Positions 10,626-21,800 of a stretch of DNA of 64,000 bases are shown in pieces. This stretch comes from Zizania palustris (taxonomy: Eukaryota > Streptophyta > Magnoliopsida > Poales > Poaceae). The first letter of the stretch is position 1, and the number at the start of each line of letters is the position of its first letter. Below the pieces are notes generated by a model. The model was not told the origin of the DNA. It made no database searches and saw only the letters and a program-made list of their open reading frames with translations. A program made the position numbers and the translations under genes. The stretch is from positions 94,712,311 through 94,776,310 of the forward strand of contig JAAALK010000080.1 of NCBI GenBank assembly GCA_019279435.1, in the 5' to 3' direction.

Positions 10626-11352
10626 ATTGTTGGACCGGAAACGGCGACCAGAGGGGGGGTGAATGGGAGCTTTTAGAATTTCGGGCTAAAAACTAGCCTT
10701 CGGTTTCAGTTCTGTCTTCTGCGGAACAGGCTTCGAACACAACCTTCGAAGGTCTGCTTCGGAGGTACTTCGACAGCTCTGAACACAGGCTTCGCAGGAG
10801 CAAAAGTTCGAAGCCAAGAAGACTTCGCTCCACTAACAACCCTCGAAAGTCTATTCTGCTAAGTCAGTGCAGGCTCCGCACACAGGGTGCTTCGAGCAGG
10901 CTTCGCACTTCACCCTTCGCAAGAGTGGACTGCCCTCTGAGGACTTCGACCAGGTACTTGGCAGCAGCAACTGGTGCTGTGCTTCGTACACGAAGGTCTA
11001 CACGCACACACACACGGACTCTGCTAAGGGCTTCGACACAAGTAGCAAAACGGGCCTCGATCAGGGCTTCGGTAGTAAGCAGCGAGGTCTCCCCTCCTGT
11101 TACACAGAGCGAACGCACACTGACAAAAACACACTTCGCACAAACACAACCTTCGCCCAGACAAGCTTCGGTGCACTAAAACTAGCGAGGTATGTAATGC
11201 GAGCTCAAGCAAAAAGCACAAAGTAGCAGGGCTTCGCCGCTTGAACAAGGAACACAAATAGAATTGAACTCTGGATGAATACAGCGAGGTATGTGGCTAC
11301 AGGAGCTCAACAGTAAATGCTCAAAGTGTTAAATGTTACCTACCGAGCCCCC

Positions 11353-11362
11353 ATATTTATAG
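11353..11362 (-). promoter_or_regulatory. TATA-like box in LTR B
   Basis: Minus-strand CTATAAATAT, in the same LTR position as CTATAAATAG in the related C LTRs (51797-51806 and 59648-59657). Confidence 0.65.
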
Positions 11363-12299
11363 CGCACCGTTCACCCAAAGAAAATGACTACACTACCCCT
11401 AGGGTTTACATTGATTTTGTCTCTACAGAACTAAGGGGTACAAAAGGTAGTCCACCTTTATTCTGGAGGCTTCTCTGTCAGCTTTGCAGAGGGGACAGAG
11501 TCAGCTTTTTACAGAACAGACAGTGTCAGCCTTTGCAGTCTTTGACCTTCTGATGCCTCCCTTCGCACGCGAGGGTGCGGTAGCTTCGGCGAGAAGCCTT
11601 GAGCCTGGTGGCCTTCGCTTCGCCGAAGATGGCCTCCGATACAGTGACGGTTTTGAGCCGAAGCCGTCTAAGCCCTTGGGCCTTCGCACCAACACCTTCG
11701 GAGTGGATCACCACGACTTCGCAGCTTCACCCAGCTCGAACTCCGTCAGTCCGTGTACCGAAGCCATGCAGGCCGAAGCACCTCAAGTCAACCTTCCTCC
11801 GGAGCTAGCTTCGCTCCGAAGCCTTCCACCCTCCGAAGCCCCACCTTCGGAGTACCACCCTTCGAAGTCCCTCCTTTGTCCAAGGCCTCCGCATGAAGCA
11901 TTCCATGAGCCCTTCGTCGCAGTGCCTCTCCCCGAGCACACTCCTCGACAAGCCTCACCCGGACCATGCCTTCGATGCACCTCGACTTCTGAGACCTTCG
12001 TCGGGCACCTTCGAGTGTCTCCGTCCGGAGCACACTTCGAACTCCTTGCCTCCGCAGAGGACTTGTTCCCACCAACTCCGAAGTCACTCCATCCGGAGTA
12101 CCTTCGAAGTGCCTCACCTCCGAGGACTTTGTCTCGGAGTACCTTCAGCCGGAGCCACGCTCCGCACTCTCTGCCTTCACCTGGCACGCCTCGACCCGAG
12201 GACCGACCCGGACCACCTTCGCAGCCACCATGACGGAGCTCCCCGCTCCCCTGGCATCGAGCCTCCCGCTCGACCCAGGTTCACCTGCTACGAACCTTG

Positions 12300-14237
12300 T
12301 GAGGAGCCATGCTGAATAGCGTGGGCCTCATGGCTCCAGAAGTGATGAGTCATTGTCAGCGATAGTCAAAGAGGACTGAAGAAGAGAGGAGATCTGTTGT
12401 TTCATGGGCCGCGTGTGACTCAGGTACACGGGCAGCGAGCGACTGTCGGGCAGAGGAGGCTGCGAAGTCGGGCTGGCCCAATCCGGGTGCATGGGTCAGA
12501 AGCAGTAGAAGACCCACTGGGCTGTTGACCAGGACTGACTTAGGTACACGGGCGGTGAGCGATTTCCGGGCTGAGAGAGCTGCGGAGTCGGGCCGGCCCA
12601 ATCCGGGTACCTGGTGCAAAGCTGGTGGAGGCTTTGTCAGTTTCGGCGCAAAACTATCAACCATTGATTCTGTATCCGACTGTCCAGAAGAGAAGCCGTA
12701 GTCGCTACGAAAACTTAGCTTCCGGATAAGTCATCTGTAACTCTAGGCCCACAGTCAGTCAGTCGTGTCTGTAAAAATACCTAAGGGCAGTAGAGTCTTT
12801 TTCTTTATTCTTGAGTCTGTAAAAAACCCTAAGGGGCTGGTAGAATATTTCTAGTGTTGGGAGCCTATAAATAGGACCCCAATCCCTAGGGTTTGGACTA
12901 CCCTTTTGGCTGAAATCAAATCCACTCTATTGGGTCACTTTTTGTCTCTTGCCTTGCCTCTCTCCTCACTCTCTCCTGTGTGCGCCGCCAGGCACTGGTT
13001 CATCCCTTTTTGCCTTGCATTTACTTTGCTCCTGTGAGATTGATTTCTTTGTTGGTTGTTAAGGTGTGTGCATTGATTCCTCTGCTACAAGAAGCTTCGG
13101 TTCGTTGTGCTGGTTGAGTTTATTCCTGAGGTTGTGTCTCTGTTGCGTGTGTTCTTCGTGAGAAGTAGTACTAGTTCTTGCTGTTGCAAGTAGTACTGCT
13201 ACTGTAGCTACAGTATTTGCTGCCAGCCTTTTTACTTTCTACCGCACAGCTTTTTGATCGAAGCAGACTGAATTAAATGCCTTTTGACTATTTTCTGGTG
13301 AAGCCATCATCTTAGTTTCGAAGCCCCTCAGCTCCGTGAGGCAGGCTTCGAACATTTACCCTCAGAGGCTTCGTTCGAACTTCGGACTGCATTTTTGTTC
13401 TTGTGTGTCTGGCTTTGAAGTTTCTTAAAAACTGCCAGCATCTCTACGTCAAACGTCTGTGCGAAGGTGCTCCGACTTGAGCCCTTCGAAGTCCTCACTT
13501 CGACGGGTTTCGAAGTTGTCTTCGGAGCTTGTTTCTCTGATAGACTTCGTTTTATTCTCTTTGACGCATATCAGCCTTCGCCTTTCAGTTCGAAGCTCAC
13601 TCCTTTCGAAGGTAGAGCTTAGGCTTCGAATTTGGTTTTCTGTTGTGTGACAAGCTTCGCTTCCTTGTCTGAAGGTTGTCTGTTTGTGTGTTGTGTTCGA
13701 AGTTTTCTATTCGAAGGTTCTTGCTCCGAAGCACTCAGTTCGAAGCTGTGTTCGAAGCCTTGTCTTCGAAGTACATACTTCGAACCAGGCTCCGGCATTG
13801 TCATACTTCGCTTCGAAGTATACTTCGCTGCTTGCCACTTCGAACTAGGCTAGACCGTGACACCTTCGGCTTCTCAGACAGGCTTCGTCACCAACTTCCG
13901 AAGCAAGCTTCGACCAGCGAAGCAGGCTTCGTCAAGCCTCGAACAGGAGACAAATTTGGACAGTAACTTCTCATTTCACCTTACATATACTTAGATTATT
14001 TCTTTGGGAAGTTTAGGCCTGTTTTACAGTGTTCATCTACCTAGTTGCACTTCTTTAATAATTCTCTGTTTAATATCAATTGCTTCTAGGATAGATACCC
14101 TTAGACTTAGGCCTTCTGTTTATTTTCTGCTGCTTAGTCTTTTGAGGTGTGTTGGGTGTTGGGAACAGGCCATTGATTCAAAAGAATTTTTAAGGCGCCC
14201 ATTCACCCCCCCTCTGGTCGCTACTTTCGGTCCTACA
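12300..14237 (+). mobile_element. Family-A solo LTR inserted in the B 5' LTR
   Basis: Inverted copy of the family-A LTR: TGAGGAGCCATGCTG...TTTCGGTCCTACA, 1938 bp. It is flanked by perfect 5-bp duplications CCTTG (12295-12299 and 14238-14242), and no internal region remains, so it is a solo LTR left by LTR-LTR recombination. TATA box CCTATAAATAGG on the plus strand at 12864-12875. TTCGAA-rich from about 13310 to 13930. Confidence 0.95.
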
Positions 14238-14568
14238 CCTTGTCCGTCACCTCCGAAGTCCCTGCGCACCATAGACAAGCAGACAAGTGTATCCAGTACT
14301 CCAGAGACCTCTCCGGGTTAGCAACCTCCGGTACACACTCCGGTATACCGCCCAAAGTACTGAAGCCTTCGGTACGAACCCAGTCATCGTGTACTGTCGG
14401 ACCCCTCCGACAGGCACACTCCACTGCACAACTGTAGCAACCAAACCACCTCTGAACACCCTTCGGAGGTACAACCTCCGAAACCCCTCCGGAGGTACCC
14501 TTCGAACAGAGGGTAAAAATCCTGTCAATCACTCATCACAAACACTGAAACCAACCCTTGGTTTCTCA

Positions 14569-14714
14569 CCCTTTTAGCACTCCTTGAAGGGGCTAAAGAA
14601 AAGAAGGGGCTAATGTTTAGCACCCAGGTTTTAGCCCACCTATTTGGCTCCCCAACTACTAAAATGGGGACTAAAGTGGGGGCTAAACTTTAGCCCCCTT
14701 CCAAACAGGCCCTC
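14569..14714. repeat. MITE-like fragment truncated by element B
   Basis: The right end, read on the minus strand, starts GGGCCTGTTTGGAAGGGGGC and is followed by alternating GGCTAAA/TTTAGCCC blocks. These are features of small grass DNA transposons ending in GGGCCTGTTTGG. The left end is missing because element B is inserted at 14568/14569; it may lie beyond the window. The superfamily is not determinable. Confidence 0.5.
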
Positions 14715-15718
14715 TGTTGTGTCTAGGCGGTGGCCACCTCGTGCAGTACAAATACCCCAGCATCGACAGGGACAAGGACACTGCCTCGAGCAGTGATTCC
14801 GTGCGCACAAACCAGAGGCAAGGCAGGAAACCAGAAAATCACTAGCGGCAGAAAGCGCTAGACACGTAGTCCGGTGAAAAAATGAACTAAGAACAATGGC
14901 GCTAAAAATCAATGAACGAAAACAACGCTTAAGAATAAAAGAACACGACAGCGGTGGTGTTCAAGAAAAAAATAAAAAGTGATCCATTTTTGAATAAAAG
15001 CAAGTAGGATTGAAAATAGATGGGAAACCCTAGGGGTATCCATGGCTTTATATAGCCTACATAAAAACAAGGAAAGACACAAATCCATCTACAATATTTT
15101 TACAAACACAAGGCTCGAAAGGGAAAAAATGTAAATACACCTATTCTAGATATTTTATCTAATGCTCCACTTTCGTGACTTCCACGGCTTCACATCAGAT
15201 TCGTTGATCTTCAAATGTGTGGTTGACGTGGTCAATGGTTTTGACCCGAAACCGACAAAGCGCCTGATCCCTTTTCATAAGTACCTTGATTTGTCCTCCA
15301 TGACATGTGTCACCATCTTGCGATCTTGATTACCAGCAAGTCTCTCCTGCTCCCAATCCCTCAAATTGTCTTGTCACTTACACTAGCATCCCTTTTGGTT
15401 GACTTGGTTAACACATCGTCTTCATCATCTTTTATCCAATGAATTTCTTAATCTTCATGTGTACCACTAGGATCATCCTTGACTTCACTCAGCCTCCTTA
15501 ATCTTCCAGTACAAAGTTTCCTACTTGGTCCGAATCACTCGCCGTCGACAGTCAAGTAGCATCCAAGTCCTACACACCATAAGACAAACAAGCATGTTTC
15601 TTCCAACACTGGACCTTCTAGTGCACATGAACTTTTCATCACATATAGGTTTCTCATATCAAACATGTCAACCACTCATCACTCATAAAGCCAAGGCACA
15701 ACTCAACTTGGTTTCTCA
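14715..15718 (-). repeat. Degenerate LTR-like sequence related to families A and B
   Basis: It ends CAACTTGGTTTCTCA, like the B and C LTRs. It keeps the same internal order as LTR A: a TATA-like TTTATATAG near 15050, then TTTTGACCCGAAACCGACAA (near 15239), corresponding to TTTTGCGCCGAAACTGACAA near 3028 of LTR A. The left boundary is chosen at TGTTGTG and is uncertain. No matching TSD is seen. Confidence 0.45.
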
Positions 15719-16245
15719 CAACTGTATATTGCAAAAATGATGACTATAGGGTTAGAAACTAACATTGCTACTCTATGGAGTGTGCGGAGATGGTTGAGGT
15801 TAAGGGAGTGCACAAGGGATTATCATTGGTGACATAGGCTAGCCTATCTAACTAGAATAATAGCCTCCCATCAACTGTGCCCAATACTACTACATCTAGG
15901 TCTATGAATTGACACTTTGCCTTCTCTCTTCCTCTATCCTAGCCTCCATCATTACCCTTTGCCTTGTCTCTTCCTCCATCCTAGCCTCCATATTGACCCT
16001 AGATCTTCTCTCTTCCTCTTGCTAGACTTACACACCATCATCGCAATGTCATTATCATTCCAATACAAAGAAAGTAGAAGGCTTTGTGATTGAATGTAAT
16101 ACAACTAACCTAAAGCTCGGTAATGGTGCCTCATGATGTGTCTGAGAAATGGTGTATACTTGGATCTAAACTACAGCTCTAAGCTCTTAGCTGTGACAGA
16201 GTGGGGGTGTGTAAAGTATCGAGTGCACTATCACTCATCGCCCAT
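15719..16245. other. Gene-less stretch
   Basis: No ORF, RNA gene or terminal repeat that I can support. It contains pyrimidine-rich CTCTTCCTC runs. It may be the 3' part of the CACTA-like DNA to the right. Confidence 0.4.
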
Positions 16246-17119
16246 CTAGAAATGGTCATGCCTCTTGCCTCCAACCCTCATGACCACCTCCACATCGATG
16301 TCATGTTGGACCAGCTCGTAATCAGGGTCGTGCAACTCCCTCACCATGGTTGTGTATTCTAGGAGGCATTCACAGTTGTCGGGGTTTGTGTATGCCTCGG
16401 GTAGGTCATTTGGATTATATTGGTTGCCTTGCACCACCCTCTCCTTGTGAGCTAGAGAAAATGACATAACTTAAGAGAATTCTTGACCCGCATTGGCTAT
16501 CAACTGCAATAGAAAAATAGTAAGAGCCATAAAGTGAAAATGAGCAAGAGAAAGGAGGCATGTAACTACATACCCATCTTACCATGTACTGATTTATGTT
16601 CTGGGAGCCCTAATGGTGTGGTTCCCCTCTCCTCAGTAGGCGACTCTTCTAACAGTCATTGTGAGTGTTTTTTCACTCTGAAGAGCGCCACTTGTTGATA
16701 ATCTACTCCTAACATTGAATATCCTAGGCACACCACTACGTAGGGACCTACATAACCAAGTGCATGGTATAAATAAAATATGTTAAATGTTGCAAAATAA
16801 GTGGTAATGCACTTACTAGTATGTATTGCTCACTAGTTAGGTATGTGGTCTGTGCGCCTTTCTTCGTGATTCTTTGTTCAAGCTGATGAGTGTAAAAGAG
16901 GATCACAGCTTGGATATAAGCCTCATAGTGCATGTCACTAGGGTTGCTAAAGGTCAAGATGATGAAGAAGATGAGATATAGGCCATACCTAACTAGATAG
17001 AGAGAGGGGATCAACACTTTGAGGAAGTAGTTGAACAAGGTGGCAACGCTGACACATATGGATAAAACAAACAAGGGAAGGCAACAATGACAAAGGAGAC
17101 AAAGACATTGTGCTCCCAT
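16246..17119 (-). pseudogene. CACTA (En/Spm) TNPA-like gene remnant
   Basis: Two conceptual exons on the minus strand resemble the plant Ptta/En/Spm transposase-associated family. One reads HYEAYIQAVILFYTHQLEQR followed by LTSEQYILV near a GT donor (about 16960-16820). The other reads GNQYNPNDLPEAYTNPDNCE and ends EVVMRVGGKRHDHF (16467-16246). No continuous frame joins them, and the intervening DNA has stops, so it is broken or intron-containing. Assignment is by pattern recognition only. Confidence 0.45.
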
Positions 17120-17974
17120 TGAGTGGCACTGCTATAGAGAACCCTATTAGTGACGGGTAATAATCTCTATTAGTGATGAGCATATCTCCCTTCACTCTTA
17201 TCACGTCGGTGAAGCCAAGTCATTAGTGATGGATGCTCACTCATAACTAAAGGTTCACTGTTGTTATTGATCCGATGATCCCATAGGGCATGGTCAGTGA
17301 TAGTTAATTATTGGGGACAGACAAACTAGCAAAACAACAATAGGCACAAATACTATTCTCAATCAAAAAGGGCAAGATGTAATATGTGTTTATGTTGCTA
17401 TTGGTCAAAGAGCATCCTCTGTAGCTCAAGTATTAACTAACTACTTTCCACGAAGAGGGATCCATGGAATACACTATTGTAGTAGTTGAAATGGTGGACC
17501 ACAATATACACTTATCACTAAAGAGGTTCATGCCACTACACATGACATGAACCTTTAGTGATGGGTCATAATGTCAGTCATCACTAAAGGACCATTTAGT
17601 TACGTTTTATTATTGTTACCTATCATTAATAATATGGTCATTTTGAAAAAACAAACTGCAACCTGAATCAAACATAGGATTTGGTAGCCAACACCCAACA
17701 TTTCAAAGCACATCACAGAAGTTTCATCATAGAACATAGATAATTCATCACAGAAGTTTCATAACCAAATTTATATCACATAAATTAACTTCTAAATCAT
17801 TATCTTGAAGAAATTGGCTAAAATAAAGTTCTATAAGATTAACTTCTAACTTCTAGCTAACTTCTAAAAAAATTTACACCACATACATAACTGCCTCAAT
17901 TACACCATTGTTGATGTTCAAATAGAAGACACATATTGTGTCAACTTCTAATGCATTATCTCGAAGAAATTAGC

Positions 17975-18885
17975 TGATGGGGGATTGGTCCCGATCTTCC
18001 GCTAGGTAAGGGATAAACTTGGGTTGGTGGAGAATCTCGACGTTGGCGATCCAAGGCTCCGGTCCGGCGGATCAAAACCTTGCAATCGTTACACCACTGT
18101 CTCCGTTGGTTATCAACCACGCAGAACGCGATTGACCTCGCCACGAAGGCTAATTCCTGCAAGCGAACCCAAGAACACAAGCAAGAACAGGAAGGATACA
18201 AATCGAATGCCAAATCACAGACAAACGAAGATAAGTTGAGGTTTCACAAACGCCAATGCGGCAGCCAATCGGTCCGGCGCAAGAGGCGGGATCTAAACAC
18301 AACAGTGTAGATGCAACAAAGCAAAACCTAACCCTAGAAGTGGCTGGCGTGAGGATATATAGGGCGGCGGCCTGTGGAAGGGGAACAGACTTGGGCTGTG
18401 GGCTAGAAGACGTACACACTCAAATTATGGCCAACACGGCCCAGTTCTGTCACGCAGTACTGTTTTTTAAATACACAGGTCGACTCGAGACTCCAAATGA
18501 TGTGAAACCAACGGCAAAAGATCCGTCTTCTCCTCAGCTTTCCAAAAAGTCCAAGAACGCGCCAATCGGACTTCGTATGAGGAAGTTATGCCCATTTTGG
18601 TGCAGGGTGGTCGATGTAGTCCGAACCAGCGAATTCTTGACTTGAAGTCATCCGTGCGACTCCGTCTTCAACTCCAACTCTTCTATTCCATCTCCCATGT
18701 TCCTAAGCAACAAAATATCACCCGTATTCAGTAGCATTCCGTCCAAACAAATATTAACATAGTTGCTAAGGAACGAATTAACCTCATGGTTCAAGCGACG
18801 GGCACGGGCGCGTGTGATTGGTCCTTGTAATTGAATTGTAGGTGGAGGCTCCATGTGTGTATCCTGTGAAGTGATGTCCTCATCA
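17975..18885 (-). repeat. 3' LTR of the CRM element
   Basis: 911 bp; on the minus strand it starts TGATGAGGACATCAC and ends CCCCCATCA. The minus-strand start is inside the pol frame (codons ...DDEDI...), so the LTR encodes the pol C-terminus down to the TGA at 18648-18650. The PPT lies at about 18886-18898. Confidence 0.95.
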
Positions 18886-21800
18886 TCCTCCCCTTCTTGA
18901 ATTGGAGTCGTCCTCGACTCAAGGTCATCGTCATCTCCCAAATAGGGCTTTAAATCTGAAATGTTAAATGTGGGACTAACCCCAAAAGCTGCAGGCAACT
19001 CAAGTTTATATGCATTATCATTTATCTTCTCAAGCACACGGAAAGGACCATCAGCACGGGGCATCAACTTAGACTTCCTCAAATCAGGAAAACGATCCTT
19101 GCGCAAGTGCAACCAAACAAGATCACCCGGTTCAAATGTTATCTCTTTTCTACCCTTACTACCATAAGCACGATATTTATCATTCATTTTCTCTATGTTT
19201 GCTTTAGTAGTTTCATGCATCTTAAGCAATAATTCAGCACGTGTAGTAGCATCAAAATTCAAGTTTTCAGATGGTGGTAATGGTAGCAAATCAATAGGAG
19301 CACGCGGATTAAAACCATAGACCACTTGAAACGGACTTACCTTAGTAGTGGAGTGTACTGACCTATTATATGCAAACTCAATATGAGGTAGACACTCTTC
19401 CCAAAGCTTCAAGTTGGTCTTCAAAACAGCCCTCAACATGGTGGACAATGTGCGGTTGACGACCTCCGTTTGTCCATCCGTTTGGGGGTGGCAAGTAGTA
19501 GAAAACAGCAGCTTCGTCCCCAACTTATGCCACAACGTCCTCCAAAAATGACTTAAGAATTTGGCATCACGATCTGAAACGATGGTATTGGGAACTCCAT
19601 GCAAGCGTACGACCTCTCTGAAAAACAAATCAGCAACATTTGTAGCATCGTCGCTCTTGTGACAAGGTATAAAATGCGCCATTTTAGAGAAACGATCTAC
19701 CACCACAAAAATACTATCTCTCCCCCTCCTAGTTCTAGGTAACCCTAACACAAAATCCATAGAAATATCCTCCCAAGGTACACTAGGAACGGGCAGAGGC
19801 ATATAAAGACCATGTGGGTTTAGTCGGGACTTAGCTTTATTGCAAGTAGTGCATCGTGCCACATAGCGCTCAACATCTCGTCTCATCTTAGGCCAATAGA
19901 AGTGGGTGGACAGCACATCTTCAGTTTTCTTTGATCCAAAATGACCCATCAAACCACCACCATGTGCTTCCTGCAATAACAACAAGCGAAGAGAGCTAGC
20001 CGGCACACATAACTTGTTAGCACGAAAAAGATATCCATTATTCAGCACATATTTGTTCCAAGCACGGACATCGGTACAATTTGCAAAAGCATCTTTGAAG
20101 TCCAAATCAGTAGCATACATGTCCTTCAATGTTTCTAAACCAAAGATCTTATAATCAAGTTGAGAAAGCAAAGTATAACGTCTAGATAAAGCATCGGCAA
20201 TCACATTATCTTTCCCTTTCTTATGCTTAATGATATATGGAAAAGTCTCAATAAATTCTACCCATTTAGCATGTCGTTTATTCAGATTTGCTTGACTACG
20301 TATATGCTTCAATGCTTCATGATCGGAATGAATAATAAACTCCTTAGGCAAAAGGTAATGTTGCCAAGTTTCAAGCACACGCACTAAGGCATATAATTCC
20401 TTATCATAGGTAGAATAATTCAACTGTGGGCCATGTAATTTCTCACTAAAATAGGCCACGGGTTTACCTCCTTGCAGCAGCACACCTCCTAATCCAAACC
20501 CACTAGCATCACATTCTAACTCGAAAGGCTTACTGAAATCAGGTAGCTGAAGTAGAGGTGCATGTGTAAGACGATCTTTGAGTGTGGCAAAAGCTTGTTC
20601 ATGTGCTGGCTCCCACGCAAAAGTAATTCCCTTCTTGGTCAACTCATGCAAAGGACCGGCTATGGTGCTGAAATCCTTCACAAAACGCCGGTAGAAACCT
20701 GCAAGACCAAGAAAACTACGTACCTGTGTGATAGTTTGGGGTTGCGGCCAGCTGTTGATTGCTTCTACCTTTGCCGCGTCGACCTCAATACCCTGTGAAG
20801 TGACAACATAGCCAAGAAACACAACTCGATCCGTGCAAAACGTGCACTTCTCAAGGTTACCAAACATTCTAGCTTCACGGAGGGCAACAAAAACAGCACG
20901 TAGGTGTTCAACATGTTCAGTGAGAGACTTGCTATAAACCAAGATATCATCAAAGTATACAACCACAAAGCGTCCTATAAAGTGCCGTAGGACTTCATTC
21001 ATCAAGCGCATGAAGGTACTAGGTGCATTAGTAAGACCAAAAGGCATGACAAGCCACTCATATAATCCAAACTTTGTTTTAAAAGCAGTTTTCCATTCAT
21101 CACCTAGTTTCATGCGAATTTGGTGGTAGCCACTACGGAGATCGATCTTAGAAAAGATAATGGCACCACTAAGCTCATCAAGCATGTCATCCAATCTAGG
21201 AATAGGGTGTCGATATCGAATGGTGATATTATTAATAGCACGACAATCAACACACATGCGCCAACTACCATCTTTCTTAGGTACCAAAAGAACGGGTACT
21301 GCACAAGGACTAAGGCTTTCACGGACGTACCCACGATCAAGAAGGTCCTGTACTTGGCGCTCAATTTCTTTTGTCTCCTCCGGATTGGTGCGGTACGCTG
21401 CACGATTAGGAAGAGACGCCCCCGGGACCAAATCAATTTGGTGCTCGATGCCGCGTATCGGTGGCAGCCCGGGTGGTATCTCAGCAGGAAAAACATTTTT
21501 AAACTCCTGCAAAAGGTCAGTGACTGCAACAGGAACAGAGCTAGGAATGTTCGCAAGTGAAAACAACACGTTTGTGCAAATCAAGCCGTATAGCAAGGGA
21601 GTATCATCACAAATTTCAGCTAGGTCAGTTTTAGTTGCAAGCATGACACGCCCTTTTAGATTTATAACTTGTGATGAAGAAGGAGAAGCAATTTTATCTT
21701 TCTGTTGCCTCAAAAGCGTCTTAGCTACTTGCTGATTTTCAGAAGGTTGTTTGCTCTTTTGTGCATCCCTAGCATGTTTTTCTTGTTCAAATTTTACAAT

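Larger units (their letters stand above)
3381..14568 (-). mobile_element. Sirevirus-type Ty1/copia element B, nearly complete with nested insertions
   Basis: Minus-strand order: 5' LTR (14568 to 10628, split by a solo LTR), PBS (10625-10614), gag (10563-8105), pol (8104-4937), a 3' non-coding stretch with polypurine tracts (4936-3741), then the first 360 bp of the 3' LTR (3740-3381), where element A is inserted. The remaining 3' LTR would lie left of the window. Over the shared 360 bp the LTRs differ at 9 sites by my reading (about 2.5%), all transitions. Its TSD cannot be checked because the left end is missing. Gag type, domain order (PR-INT-RT-RH) and long non-coding 3' region fit Sireviruses. 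Confidence 0.9.
10628..14568 (-). repeat. 5' LTR of element B, interrupted by a family-A solo LTR
   Basis: Plus-strand ends are TGTTGGACCGG (10628) and GGTTTCTCA (14568). Removing the insertion and one TSD copy (12300-14242) leaves about 1998 bp. A minus-strand TATA-like box lies at 11353-11362. The U3 side (about 11560-12260) is full of TTCG, CCGAAG and CTCCGGAG motifs. A 249-codon plus-strand reading frame over 11484-12233 is antisense to the element and is a composition artefact. Confidence 0.88.

Noticed and set aside
11484..12233. 249-codon plus-strand ORF
   Set aside because: Antisense within LTR B, Pro/Ser-rich from base bias, and not open in the related C LTRs.
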